This document shows positions 36,210-46,273 of a DNA stretch of 64,000 bases, one piece after another; within the stretch, counting starts at the first letter, position 1, and every line of letters begins with the position of its first letter. The notes below the pieces were generated by a model. The model worked only from the letters and a program-made list of their open reading frames with translations. It made no database searches and had not been told where the DNA came from. The position numbers and the translations under genes were made by a program. The DNA is from Candidatus Thiodiazotropha sp. (ex Myrtea sp. 'scaly one' KF741663) (GTDB lineage: Bacteria; Pseudomonadota; Gammaproteobacteria; Chromatiales; Chromatiaceae), in NCBI GenBank assembly GCA_025655555.1, contig JAHXIQ010000007.1, positions 19,010-83,009 on the forward strand, written 5' to 3'.

Positions 36210-37724
36210 TCAGTGTGAGGAGTAGAGCGCACTCAGTGCCGAGAGTGGCTTATCCACCAATGTCAGCCAAGGCTCTATATAGAAGCCGGCGCCAAGGAGT
36301 ACCAATAGCAGCGCACTGAGAACAAATAGTTCTGCACGGGAGACCGGTATAGCCTGAAAAGGCCTGACACCCGTCGGACGGGGTGACAAAAATGCCCGCT
36401 GGAAGGCCCAGAGAAGAAAACCGGCTGCAACCACATTGCCGAGTGCAGCGGCGATGGTGACCAGTGCGCCGAAGCGATGAATGGCGGACTCCAGAATCAG
36501 ATGCACAGCATCGAAACCGGGTGTGCCGGGCATGCCGACGATAGCCAGGCCACCAATCAGAAATGTAATGCCGAGAAATGGCAGCGTGTCGAACAGACCG
36601 CCCAGGCTATGCAGCAGTGTCGTATAGGTACGGCGGTAGAGCAGACCTGTGGTAAACATCAGCGCCGCCACCGCCAGCCCGAAGGTGGCGGAGAGAATAA
36701 CGCTGCCCATAAAAGCGGCATGCTCGAGACTGAAGATACCCAGCACCAGGATGCCGGTATGGGAGATCACTGCGTAGGCAAGCAACCTGCGCAGGTTGTC
36801 CTGCATCATGGCAAGAAAGGCGGCGTAGAAAATACCGGTCAGGGCGAATGCAACCACATAGTTATGCCACTCACTGACCGCCGTCGGCAGTATGGGCAGG
36901 ACAAATCTCAGCAGGCCGTAGATACCTATCTTGAGTCCGAGCAGAAAGGTGGGTGCGACCGCCACATTGCCATGTTCCGCAATCATCGGCAGCCAGCCGT
37001 GTAACGGAAACAACGGGGTTCGAATCGCCAGGCCATAAAAAAGCAGAAAAAAGGCGACAGTTCGAAAGGTCTCGGAAACCGGTGTCTGGGCGAGTTGTAT
37101 GAGGTCGAAGCTCCAGGTGCCCGTATGACTGTCTGAGTAACTCCAACCGACCACCATAGTGCCCGCCACAAGCAGCAACAGACTCACACCCATGAATTGA
37201 TAGAAGCGGCGTAAGGCCAGATCCTTTTCAGGAGAATTGCCCCAACGCCAGAGCAGATAGCCGATCAGGCCCACTTGCAGGGCTGAGAGCAACACGAACC
37301 AGAGCAGGTTAAGTGTCACAAATTGGGCCATCAGAGTGGCCTGCACCAAAAAGGCGATCATATAAAGCCGATTGAATGGCTTCAGTTCTCTGACAACGCC
37401 GTAGAGGGCGACCAGCAGCGTCAGCAATCCGGTGAGGAGTACAAACACCACGGACACACCGTCGACACCAGAGTGGTAGTGCAGATAATCAAAAACTAAT
37501 AGCGATTCACTGAACTGCATGCCACTGTGTGTGGCATCGTAATGCCGCCACAGATCAATGCATAACAGAAATTCCAGGACTGCAGCGGCGATACCTACGG
37601 GTACCATCAATCGCGTATGACGCAAAATCCACAACAGAACGACTGTGCCGATCGGCAGTAATTGCAAAAACGTCAGAATTGGATAGCTGATCTGAGCCGA
37701 CCAGTGGATTTGCTCTATCACCAT
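36210..37724 (-). CDS. Divergent NuoM-like subunit lacking channel Glu
   Basis: A 504-residue homologue of the same family with the usual helix number. By eye alignment the TM5 glutamate of FWELTLIP is replaced: NLLWFVLLSALQ puts Ser147 or a hydrophobic residue there. The TM7 lysine is Arg235 (GLAIRTPLFPLHGWLP). GLKIGIYGLLRF and NLRRLLAYAVISHTG are kept. The fold is retained but a full proton path is doubtful. It may be a structural subunit or have changed ion or gating properties. It sits between the NuoL-like and the intact NuoM-like genes with about 10-bp gaps. Confidence 0.85.
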   Translation of the reverse strand: MVIEQIHWSAQISYPILTFLQLLPIGTVVLLWILRHTRLMVPVGIAAAVLEFLLCIDLWRHYDATHSGMQFSESLLVFDYLHYHSGVDGVSVVFVLLTGLLTLLVALYGVVRELKPFNRLYMIAFLVQATLMAQFVTLNLLWFVLLSALQVGLIGYLLWRWGNSPEKDLALRRFYQFMGVSLLLLVAGTMVVGWSYSDSHTGTWSFDLIQLAQTPVSETFRTVAFFLLFYGLAIRTPLFPLHGWLPMIAEHGNVAVAPTFLLGLKIGIYGLLRFVLPILPTAVSEWHNYVVAFALTGIFYAAFLAMMQDNLRRLLAYAVISHTGILVLGIFSLEHAAFMGSVILSATFGLAVAALMFTTGLLYRRTYTTLLHSLGGLFDTLPFLGITFLIGGLAIVGMPGTPGFDAVHLILESAIHRFGALVTIAAALGNVVAAGFLLWAFQRAFLSPRPTGVRPFQAIPVSRAELFVLSALLLVLLGAGFYIEPWLTLVDKPLSALSALYSSH

Positions 37725-37734
37725 GCCCCGTTCC

Positions 37735-39291
37735 TCACAGTATCACCACGAAGGTCACGACGATCAGTACGATCAGATAACGCGGTTCGGCCAACAGTTG
37801 TTCTACCCGCGCCAACAGACCGCCTACGCGATGGAGGCTTTTCATCAGACCCTCTCCACCCTTGCTCAACACCAGTCGGGATTCAAACCAGTAGAGGATA
37901 TCGGCCAGCCAGGTCATGGCTTTGCCAACAAGGCCGGTACCTTTGCCGACACCTTCCGCATCGGTTTGAGAGGCCCGTTGTTTGAGCATCTCCCACTGTG
38001 CTAATGAAGAGACGCTGCGGGTGTAGGCAGGCAGGCCGACTACCCGGGTGACAATCTGCTCATCGAAGTACTGCACATCACGGGAGAGTGAAATGGTAGG
38101 GCGCACCAGCAGGGCATCGGTCAGGGATTCCACCCAGAAGCGTTGCAGGGCAGCCTGGTGCAGCCAGCGATTGTGGGAGAGCCATTTCGGTACCGGCCGG
38201 GTCGCCTGTTCAACCTGATAGAGTAACGCCGGCGCCGAGAGGAATTGGAAGGTTCGCCAGATTGCATGTAGTCCCAGGTGCCAGGCAGCCAGGGTGAACC
38301 AGCCGAGCCCGCACCAGAGAAACATCCATCCCACCTGAGTGGTGGTGGAGAACATCAGTGAGCTCTTGACATCCGATTGGGAATGGCCTGAAAGCCAGCC
38401 GTAGACTACCGTCAATGCGCCCAGCAAGGCGATGCCCAGCATGACGGCATGTGCCTGTTGTAATAGGGGCTCCAGGCGAATCAGCAGGAAAACACCGGCA
38501 TGCACCATCAACGCACCATAAAAGATGGCGGAGGAGGGCGTCGGTCCTTCAAGTGCGCGGGCAATCCAGGGAGCGAAGGGCAGTTGAGCCGATTTTGCCA
38601 GAGCGGCAATGACGAAGCCACTGGCCACAAGACCGGCTAACAGGGTCTCGATCTCCCCGGCACGCAGTGCAATGGTCGGCCAGTCGAGACCACCCAGCCA
38701 CAGCATAGAGAGGACGATCCCCAGGATAAACCCGGCATCACCGACCCGGTTGGTAACGAAGGCGCGCACGCCATTGCGGGTAGCGGCCGGTCGCTCAATT
38801 GCATAGCCAATCAGCAGGAATGAACTGACCCCGGCGATCTCCCAACCCACGAAAACCAACAGTGCATTGCCCGCCAGTACGATGAGATCCATGGCACCGG
38901 TAAACAGACACAACAGCATGAAGAAGCGCTGGAAGCCGACTTCACGATGCATGTAGTTGGCGGAGAACCGGATCACAAGCAGGGCGATCAAGGCAACAAT
39001 CGAGGCGATCGAAAGACCCAGCGCATCCAACGTGAAACTGATCGGTACTGCGTATTCGCCGCTACGGAACCAAGTACCCAATTCCAGCTGACCGGGTGCG
39101 CCGTTTAGAACTGCTTTTAGAGCTAGGGCGGTCACCAGTAAAAGAGAGGCTGTGGCTGCCAAAGTGGCGACGACGGCTGTGTGCTTTTCTCCCGCCTCAC
39201 CACGATTCAAGCCCAACATGTATCCGATACCGATCCAGGCTGCCGCCAGCCAGGGCAGGATTGGGATCAACCCGGCGTATTGATCAAGCAT
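37735..39291 (-). CDS. dabB: NuoL/DabB-like antiporter subunit
   Basis: A 518-residue NuoL-family membrane protein with about 12 helices in its first 360 residues. Channel residues E151 (VFVGWEIAGVSSFLL) and K233 (ALAKSAQLPFAPW) are present, followed by ARALEGPTPSSAIFYGALMVHAG. A soluble stretch of about 120 residues and a final C-terminal helix (EPRYLIVLIVVTFVVIL) replace the long NuoL tail. It starts eight bases inside the dabA end, the closest coupling of any antiporter here. It is therefore the best DabB candidate, using the proton gradient to energise DabA. Confidence 0.88.
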   Translation of the reverse strand: MLDQYAGLIPILPWLAAAWIGIGYMLGLNRGEAGEKHTAVVATLAATASLLLVTALALKAVLNGAPGQLELGTWFRSGEYAVPISFTLDALGLSIASIVALIALLVIRFSANYMHREVGFQRFFMLLCLFTGAMDLIVLAGNALLVFVGWEIAGVSSFLLIGYAIERPAATRNGVRAFVTNRVGDAGFILGIVLSMLWLGGLDWPTIALRAGEIETLLAGLVASGFVIAALAKSAQLPFAPWIARALEGPTPSSAIFYGALMVHAGVFLLIRLEPLLQQAHAVMLGIALLGALTVVYGWLSGHSQSDVKSSLMFSTTTQVGWMFLWCGLGWFTLAAWHLGLHAIWRTFQFLSAPALLYQVEQATRPVPKWLSHNRWLHQAALQRFWVESLTDALLVRPTISLSRDVQYFDEQIVTRVVGLPAYTRSVSSLAQWEMLKQRASQTDAEGVGKGTGLVGKAMTWLADILYWFESRLVLSKGGEGLMKSLHRVGGLLARVEQLLAEPRYLIVLIVVTFVVIL

Positions 39292-42200
39292 CTACGCTAT
39301 CCTCCCGGGTTGTCTTGATCAGTGCCGGTGGCAGGGGACCATCAGATCCCAAATACCAGTCGGCAGAGCGGTTCACTTGGGTTAGGGTTTTCTCATCGCT
39401 TTGCCACTTGACCCAGCCTTTGTCAGGCTTGAACAGGTGTATGGTGCCATCGTCCGGGTCCATGGCAGTGAGTTGTACCCAAGCATTCCCGACCAGCTCC
39501 TGCAGCGGTGGTTGTCGCTGGTAGATTTCTGTCAGCACTTCGGTTTTGGCTTCTACCACGACCAGCAACCGCATCGCTTCGTGGATCTCGATCATCTGCC
39601 GCGGTAATCCGGTGCGTAAATCGGAATTGGCCCCTTCCATCACGCCGAGAAAGCCGGTGACGTTATGCATCACCTTGGAACCGCAGCCGTAACCTTCGTT
39701 ATCCACAGTGGAGAAGTAATACTCGAGGCTGATGCCGGCTCCCACGGCGCCATTGATCAGGAGATGCCTTTCGAGTACCTCGCCGGTGGGATCCTGCGAG
39801 GCATCATAGGAGATCAGAAAGGCGCGTCGGTCAAAAAAGGCGCCCCGGCTCATGCTGCGTCGGCCAAAGAAGGCACAGGCATTGGTGGCGTGTCCCAGTT
39901 CGGGCCGTGCCTGAGAGAAGTCGAGGGCGCGACCTGCAACGTGGGCGAATGCCCGATGCGGTTCGGGTCGTACGGGCGCTGAGGCGAAGCGGCGGCAGCG
40001 TTCCTGTGCGTGCAACTGAGCGGCTTCAAGGAGTGAATCACGGACTCTCTGCAGCAGAGGTTGATGATCGGATGCAATTGACTCCAGGTCGTACCAGGCG
40101 ATTTCATCGTTGCAGGTATCGTGCTCGCCGCCGATGAAGTGTGTCTCAGGCGGGATCACGATCTCCCGCTCGGCCAGCAGTGCGCGTACCTCGGGTCGGT
40201 TGGCCATGGCGGCAACCAGACGTGCATTGGGTCCGCTGAAGTGTCCTGCACAGGCGCCACAGTTATAGGCCGAAGCATGGGGATTGTTCTGGTTGCGCGA
40301 TCCGTGTCCGATGATGGCGACCAACGGTGAGAAGCCCTGAGTCAAACCGATGGCCCGAAGCAGGGTCTGCACCCTATCTGCCTGTTCCGTATCGGTGAAT
40401 CCCAGGCGGTTGGATTCTACCGTCGCTTCCGGGCTGTCGTTGGGTGCGACATATCGGATCTCGGTTGAGACCGGTTTCTCCAGCCAATGTTTGGCTGCTT
40501 GCAGCCACTCACCGAAAGCTCGGGGAATCAGAACCTTGCCGGCGACGTGTGCGAGGGTGAAGGGAGCGGCAACGGCGCCCAGCAGGGAAGGCATCAGCAA
40601 GCCGCGCCGGGTCTCTTGAAGAAAGACCTCTGCGACCTGATTCAATCGTTGGTGTCGCTGCTGGTGCAGACGACCGACATCCTCGGCTTTTGATGCGGGG
40701 ACTTCGCAGACCTCGTGCACCGGAATAACCGGTGCCGGCACTACGGGTGCCAGGGGGGTGACCCTGGTATCGTCCAGTCCGCGCCAGTTGTGCGGCACAT
40801 TGAAGTGTGCGGCTGCACCGAGGGTCTCCACCTCCGGCAGGAGCTCCTCAAGATGACGCCGGATGCCTTCCTCGCGATCGTCCATACAGAAGACCAACTG
40901 TGCTGTGGGTAGCTCGTCTCTGTTGGGCCAGGCACCACGTCCATGGTTTTGAACAAGAGCCTTGAGGATCTGATTCCGGTAGTGTCTTTCGTAGGCCTGC
41001 AGCCAGAGGTAGCCAGCCCGGTCGTCATGCAATCGTTCGAGACAGTCAAAAATCGTATGAATCTGTTCATCTGAGAGCGTGCGTACATCGAAACCGCACA
41101 GCCCAAGCCGCTGAGCAAGTTGAAACAGCGGCCAGGCGCCCTGACAAAGTGTCGGTTGGTCGGTCTTCTCCTCCATCCCGCTATGACGCCAGGTCCAGAT
41201 AAGATGGGAGAGATGTAACCAGGGTGATTTGGCATCTGATACCGTTCGCTCAACCGGTGAATGTACCGCACGCTGAGCGCGGCTGGCGAGGTATTCGGGC
41301 AGCCGGCCGTTAAACAGTGCTTCGCGTACCGTGAACTCGTCATGATTGCGGCGAAAATACCATCGCAACATGTCGAGGCTCGATTCCACCTGAAACAGTG
41401 TTGCGCAAAGGTGGTGAGAGAAGATCCGCTCCAGTACCAATCGCACCGCTAGATAGTCGATCATGTCGATACGTGCGGAGAGACTCTCATAACCGGGGTG
41501 GTTGTGGCGCCATAGCACCATGCCGGACCAGCCGGGCAGTTCGAGCGCGAGCCGTTCCAGATAGCCTACCCACCGTTCCCGCGACAGACCCATCCGATGC
41601 ATCTCGCTGATGATGGTGTCGAGCGGATCGGTATGCAGCAGTTCGAGATGCTGACGCCAGCCTTCGACACCCTGCAGGAGCCAGCTGGGATCGGATTCCG
41701 CATGGTTCCGCCAATAGGCATAGAAGCCCTTATCTGTATCATTCGGTTGCCATCCGGCCACACCCTGATCGAGGAAGTTAGAGAGCTCTCTCACCAGCTG
41801 CGGGCGGATATCATCCAACAGGTCATGCCCTGTCAGATTTTGCAAGAGGTCACGCATCGTATGGGTCAGACCAATACGCTCCAATTGTTCCGCTAGGAGG
41901 TCGTTGGCTGCCTGCTGCATGCGCTGGGACGCAGTTTTGACCTCGTCGGTATCGTTGCCTGTGTCATCCAGCATGTCGTGCAACATGGTCTCTGCCTGCT
42001 CGGGTGCGAGGTCAAGCAGCTCTTCCGGATGCGGCTGGTTGTCTTGCAGGTGCAACGCTTCCAGGCAGGCCTGCCAGAGGTCACCAACAGTGATGGCTTC
42101 TGTGTTCAGCCCATTCTCCCTGGCGCGTTCGAGCAGGTTTGACCTTATCTCACCCGGAAGACTTGGGTTGAGTTTTTCAAGTGCACCTGCCTCATCGATC

Positions 42201-42601
42201 TGCCAAGTGAGTTGACAACCTGAGACCGGTTGCAGGGGAAGCGATAACGCCGAGAGATAGATATCACGTCGTCTGAGAATACCATTCGAGGTTTCAGCCA
42301 CGGTGATGCCCGCTTCGAGCGGTGCCTCATCATCGATACTGGTAAGCAGGTCCTCTTTGCTGATTCTGCCCAGTCGATAATATTCGCGGTATTTTTCCAG
42401 TGGCAGGTAGCCATTGGTACCTGTCAGACGGCGGGAGGCAGCCAGCGCCTCGTGAAAGGGAAGGTGCTGATAGCCATGCAGCGTGTTGTGATGTACGAAG
42501 TCCTTGATCGGTGCCTGTCCAGGCAAGACATGGGCGAGATGATCAAGTGCATCTTTTATCTGTTGCCGAATGTCTCCGCTGCTGGATTGTTGGCGACTCA
42601 T
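39284..42601 (-). CDS. dabA: DabA (UPF0753/DUF2309) carbon-accumulation protein
   Basis: About 1105 residues from MSRQQ at 42601; the longer frame up to 42661 runs into the upstream gene. It is the catalytic-type subunit of DAB inorganic-carbon uptake, a carbonic-anhydrase-like protein. Zinc ligands fit C572 (CMDDR, with D574 and R576), H766 (IIGHGS) and C781 (YNCGAC), with the 15-residue His-to-Cys spacing seen in DabA2 of Halothiobacillus. PIKDFVHHNTLHGYQHLPFHEA at the N-terminus and the RGAFFDRRAFLISYD and MHNVTGF segments are family marks. It is longer than the roughly 830-residue DabA2. It is predicted to be peripheral, bound to antiporter subunits, and to hydrate CO2 in one direction. 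Confidence 0.94.
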   Translation of the reverse strand: MSRQQSSSGDIRQQIKDALDHLAHVLPGQAPIKDFVHHNTLHGYQHLPFHEALAASRRLTGTNGYLPLEKYREYYRLGRISKEDLLTSIDDEAPLEAGITVAETSNGILRRRDIYLSALSLPLQPVSGCQLTWQIDEAGALEKLNPSLPGEIRSNLLERARENGLNTEAITVGDLWQACLEALHLQDNQPHPEELLDLAPEQAETMLHDMLDDTGNDTDEVKTASQRMQQAANDLLAEQLERIGLTHTMRDLLQNLTGHDLLDDIRPQLVRELSNFLDQGVAGWQPNDTDKGFYAYWRNHAESDPSWLLQGVEGWRQHLELLHTDPLDTIISEMHRMGLSRERWVGYLERLALELPGWSGMVLWRHNHPGYESLSARIDMIDYLAVRLVLERIFSHHLCATLFQVESSLDMLRWYFRRNHDEFTVREALFNGRLPEYLASRAQRAVHSPVERTVSDAKSPWLHLSHLIWTWRHSGMEEKTDQPTLCQGAWPLFQLAQRLGLCGFDVRTLSDEQIHTIFDCLERLHDDRAGYLWLQAYERHYRNQILKALVQNHGRGAWPNRDELPTAQLVFCMDDREEGIRRHLEELLPEVETLGAAAHFNVPHNWRGLDDTRVTPLAPVVPAPVIPVHEVCEVPASKAEDVGRLHQQRHQRLNQVAEVFLQETRRGLLMPSLLGAVAAPFTLAHVAGKVLIPRAFGEWLQAAKHWLEKPVSTEIRYVAPNDSPEATVESNRLGFTDTEQADRVQTLLRAIGLTQGFSPLVAIIGHGSRNQNNPHASAYNCGACAGHFSGPNARLVAAMANRPEVRALLAEREIVIPPETHFIGGEHDTCNDEIAWYDLESIASDHQPLLQRVRDSLLEAAQLHAQERCRRFASAPVRPEPHRAFAHVAGRALDFSQARPELGHATNACAFFGRRSMSRGAFFDRRAFLISYDASQDPTGEVLERHLLINGAVGAGISLEYYFSTVDNEGYGCGSKVMHNVTGFLGVMEGANSDLRTGLPRQMIEIHEAMRLLVVVEAKTEVLTEIYQRQPPLQELVGNAWVQLTAMDPDDGTIHLFKPDKGWVKWQSDEKTLTQVNRSADWYLGSDGPLPPALIKTTREDSVDA

Positions 42602-42620
42602 ACTTTCATCCCGTCTAATC

Positions 42621-44081
42621 TCATGGGTTGAACAGCAATGAGAGCTGAGTGGCAGAGGCATTCACCAGATCCAACACGGGGCTCGGCATGAAACCCAGAA
42701 TCAGGGTGGCAGCCGCCAATGTACCTGCTGCAAGCAGTTCGACCGGTTTGAGATCCTGCACGTCACGCATATCCGGACGAACCGGGCCGGTGAAAAGCTG
42801 GCTGATGGAACGGACCGCGTAGGCTGCACTGAGTAGTACGCCGAGTGTCAGCAAAGCGGCAACCCAACCCCAACGGGCAAATCCGCCGATCAGGGTGTTC
42901 AGTTCCGCGACAAAACCTGCGGTACCCGGCAGTGAGACTGCGGCGATGAAGGCGAATGTGGTGAAAAAAGCAAACCGGGGGGTTACACGCACCAGAGAAC
43001 TATAGTGCGTCACTTCCCGTGTCTTGGTGCGCTCATAGAGCAGGCCGATCAATAGGAAGAGGGAGCCGGCTACCAGGCCATGGGCCACCATCTGCATCAG
43101 TGCGCCATGCAGTCCGGCCAGATTGAGTGCGGCGATGCCGAGTAGCACCACCCCCATGTGACTGATTGACGAGTAGGCAATCATGGCTTTGAGGTCACTG
43201 TGCCGCCAGGCAAGCAGCCCACCATAAATCAGGCTGACGAAGGCAAGTACAACGAGTAGATCCTGCAGTGCGAGCACTGCGTCTGGTAGCATGCCCGCTG
43301 CACGGATCAGGCCGTAGGAGCCCATCTTCAGCAGAATGCCGGAGAGGAGTATCGAGATAGGACTGGGGGCTTCGACATGTGCCAGTGGCAACCACCCGTG
43401 CAGTGGAAAGATCGGCATCTTAACGCCGAAACCGATCAGGAAACCCAGGAATATCAATACCTGAGTATGCTGCGGCAAACCACGCCCGCTCTCAGCCATG
43501 GCAGCCATCGAAAAGGTGTGGCCGGGCACAGCGTCAAACAATACCAACAGGCTGATCAGCATGAAGACGGAACCGCCCATGGTATAGAGCACGAAATTCA
43601 GTGCGGCACCGTGTCGGTTCTTACCGCCCCAACGGTCAATCAGGAAGAACAGGGGGATCAGGGTGAGTTCCCAAAAGATGTAGAAGAGGGACCAGTCCTG
43701 TGCCATGAAGACCCCCAGCATTGCAGTCTCCAGCAGCAATACCAGGCTATAGTAGCCTTTGACCCGCGTCTGCACACTGGCAGACGCCAATAGTGCGACG
43801 AAACACAACAGTGTAGCGAGCAGTACCATTGGGTAAGAGAACCCATCCAAAGCAAGAGCAAAGGAGCTGCCGAGCCGGGTGTGCCATGCTGCCTGCTGCA
43901 AAAACTGCAGGCCTGCTTGGGTTTGATCAAACTCTGTCAGATAGGCCCAAGACAGCAGCAGAGTGATGCCTGAGGCAATCAAAGCGGTTGTGCGTATGGC
44001 CCAACTGTTAGTGCGCGGTAAAAGTATGATTAACAGCGCACCGGTAAGAGGCACCAACAGTAAGTAGCTCAGACTAGGCAT
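42621..44081 (-). CDS. NuoM-like proton-channel subunit (DAB locus, proximal)
   Basis: A 486-residue NuoM-family protein with about 14 helices and canonical channel residues: E138 (YIFWELTLIPLFFL) and K221 (GFGVKMPIFPLHGWLPLAHVEAP). It is a closer match to respiratory NuoM than the other two NuoM-like proteins. It lies 19 bp before dabA and 45 bp after the SulP gene. Together with the other three antiporter-like genes it makes an expanded set for a DAB locus, which usually has one. Confidence 0.9.
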   Translation of the reverse strand: MPSLSYLLLVPLTGALLIILLPRTNSWAIRTTALIASGITLLLSWAYLTEFDQTQAGLQFLQQAAWHTRLGSSFALALDGFSYPMVLLATLLCFVALLASASVQTRVKGYYSLVLLLETAMLGVFMAQDWSLFYIFWELTLIPLFFLIDRWGGKNRHGAALNFVLYTMGGSVFMLISLLVLFDAVPGHTFSMAAMAESGRGLPQHTQVLIFLGFLIGFGVKMPIFPLHGWLPLAHVEAPSPISILLSGILLKMGSYGLIRAAGMLPDAVLALQDLLVVLAFVSLIYGGLLAWRHSDLKAMIAYSSISHMGVVLLGIAALNLAGLHGALMQMVAHGLVAGSLFLLIGLLYERTKTREVTHYSSLVRVTPRFAFFTTFAFIAAVSLPGTAGFVAELNTLIGGFARWGWVAALLTLGVLLSAAYAVRSISQLFTGPVRPDMRDVQDLKPVELLAAGTLAAATLILGFMPSPVLDLVNASATQLSLLFNP

Positions 44082-44126
44082 GACAGTGTGTGTTAACAGG
44101 TCCTATCGGCAGAGAGTCCGGTTAAC

Positions 44127-45920
44127 TTATCTGCCGGCATGGGGGTCACTCTTTTCCGGCTTTTCCGGTATACGCAGGGGACAGTTTTCCCGGTCGTAGG
44201 AGTCTCCCAATTGGTTCCAGATGTAGTTCAGTGCCAAGCCGATACGAGAGAAGAAATTATCACCCATTTTCTCCCTCAATCCAGTTCTGCGAATGGTATC
44301 CATAAACTGTTTTTTCATGCGCGCAACCACCAGCGTGATGCCTTGTGCCTGCAGACGTTCCCATAGATGGTGCAGGACTTCTTCGCCAGTAGCATCGATC
44401 TGGTTGATGCCCTCACCGTCCAGGATGATGTATTTCAGATCGGGGTTGGCTGCCACCACACCGAGTATCTTGGTTTCGAAATAGCCGGCACTGGCAAAAT
44501 AGAGTGAGCCGTCAAAACGCACGACAGAGATAACCGGGCTGGTCGGCAGGGGATGCACCCGAATGTCACGCATAGTGCCATCGTCATAACGCGACAGTTG
44601 AGCGAAACGTGGACGCATGGTGCGCCAGAGGAAGAGTCCCAGAGAGAGCAAAACACCAACGATGATGCCCTTGTCGAGATGTGGCGCAAAGACAAGTGTC
44701 AACACGAAGGTGACAACCGCGACGATAGCGTCATGGGGCTGCGCCTTCCAGGCATGAATGATGGGCTCAATCTTGATCAGGTTGATAACCGCCATAATGA
44801 TAACGGCCGCCAACGTGGCCTGTGGCAGGTGATAGAGCAGCGGTGTCAGGAATATCAGGGTGATCGCGACGACCAGGCCTGTGACGATAGAGGAGAAACC
44901 GGTGATGGCGCCGGCATTGATGTTGACCGCTGATCTCGAAAAGGAGCCGGAAACCGGATAGCCGGAAAACACGCTTGATACAACATTGGACAGGCCCTGA
45001 CCGATCAACTCCTGATTGGCGTTAAGACGTTGTCTGGTACGGGCTGCCATGGCTTTCGCGATTGAGATCGCTTCCATGAAACCGATCAAGGAGATCGTAA
45101 TGGCGGCAGGAATCAATGACCAAACAGTGGTGAGATCAAAGGTCGGTATGGCGAAGCCAGGCAGACCATCAGGGATCGTGCCCACCACCTTGCCACCTGC
45201 TGTCCCAAAGTCAGTCAGCCAGGCGATGACAGTCGTGACAACCACCGCGATCAAAACACCCGGTAGGGCAGGGTAGAAGCGGCGGATGCCCCACATGATG
45301 CCGAAGGCCAAAGCAGCCATCATCAATGTTGGAAAATGGGTGCCCTCTACCGCTGCCAGAAGCGTATTCCAAACGGTTTCGTAATGGTGCTCGGCACGTT
45401 CCGCAAAAACACCGAATACCTTGCCCAGCTGGGAGGTGGCGATGATCAGCGCACCTGCATTGGTAAAGCCGACTACGACCGGGTGAGAGAGAAAGTCCAC
45501 CAGGACGCCGAGTTTAAACAGGCCGAGAAACATCTGGAAAAGACCCACCATTAAGGCCAGCAGCACGGCGTAGGCCAAGTAGGTGTCAGGAGAAGTTGCT
45601 AGCGGCTCCAGGGCTGCTGCGGTCATCAGCGACACCACGGCTACCGGCCCGGTCGCCAATTGTCTCGAGGAGCCGAAGAATGCGGCAATCATCGGTGGCA
45701 GGAATGAGGCGTAGAGGCCGTAATAGACCGGCAGACCAGCGAGCTGGGCGTAGGCCATGGACTGGGGCACCAGCACCAGAGCCACAGTGACACCGGCCAT
45801 GATATCCGCTCGTACCGTGTCTTTATTTTTTAGTTCGCCGATCCATTCCAGAAACGGGATGAAGGCTCCTTTCCAGCCGGACATAAGACTCAGTACATGC
45901 TGCCACATATTTGCGCTCAC
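44127..45920 (-). CDS. SulP-family anion transporter with STAS domain
   Basis: A 597-residue SulP/SLC26 transporter. The N-terminal ADIMAGVTVALVLVPQSMAYAQLAG signature and about 10-12 membrane helices (to about residue 430) precede a STAS domain at about 440-560 (DGEGINQIDATGEEVL). Members carry sulfate, bicarbonate (BicA) or other anions with Na+ or H+. As the first gene of the DabA operon it is a plausible bicarbonate transporter, but sulfate cannot be excluded from sequence. A short charged tail rich in Glu, Lys and Pro ends the protein. Confidence 0.9.
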   Translation of the reverse strand: MSANMWQHVLSLMSGWKGAFIPFLEWIGELKNKDTVRADIMAGVTVALVLVPQSMAYAQLAGLPVYYGLYASFLPPMIAAFFGSSRQLATGPVAVVSLMTAAALEPLATSPDTYLAYAVLLALMVGLFQMFLGLFKLGVLVDFLSHPVVVGFTNAGALIIATSQLGKVFGVFAERAEHHYETVWNTLLAAVEGTHFPTLMMAALAFGIMWGIRRFYPALPGVLIAVVVTTVIAWLTDFGTAGGKVVGTIPDGLPGFAIPTFDLTTVWSLIPAAITISLIGFMEAISIAKAMAARTRQRLNANQELIGQGLSNVVSSVFSGYPVSGSFSRSAVNINAGAITGFSSIVTGLVVAITLIFLTPLLYHLPQATLAAVIIMAVINLIKIEPIIHAWKAQPHDAIVAVVTFVLTLVFAPHLDKGIIVGVLLSLGLFLWRTMRPRFAQLSRYDDGTMRDIRVHPLPTSPVISVVRFDGSLYFASAGYFETKILGVVAANPDLKYIILDGEGINQIDATGEEVLHHLWERLQAQGITLVVARMKKQFMDTIRRTGLREKMGDNFFSRIGLALNYIWNQLGDSYDRENCPLRIPEKPEKSDPHAGR

Positions 45921-46273
45921 TCATGGGTTCGGTCGCTTACCGGCTGCTTCGTACCCCGAATTGCGCGACGGAATCGATAGACAGTCCGTGGCAGACGATG
46001 CATTTACCGCTCACAGTTGATTTTTGCAGAGGCGTAATCGAACTGCTTGTAAGCTATTGATTTTAAGTCAGGGACCGTTGCAGCCCCAATATTATTAATC
46101 CCTTATATTAAAGGAGATAGGGCGAAAAGAAAAGTGAAATGCTGCAAATGGTGAGACAAAGTTAGGATGGGCGTCGCTTTTTCTTGTTTCAATAGCAGAC
46201 AAATAAGTACAGTGGATAACCGGGGATTTTACTTGTCAAAGCTGCCAGCTATTGGCTGAATCGATGCTAACGG
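45921..46273. other. Upstream region of the SulP-DabA operon
   Basis: About 350 bp with no gene-like frame. AT-rich stretches near 46090-46140 could hold the operon promoter. No operator was recognised. Confidence 0.35.

Noticed and set aside
34695..44081. A second complex I operon
   Set aside because: Only NuoL/M-type subunits occur, with no redox subunits; they surround dabA, which fits a DAB system.
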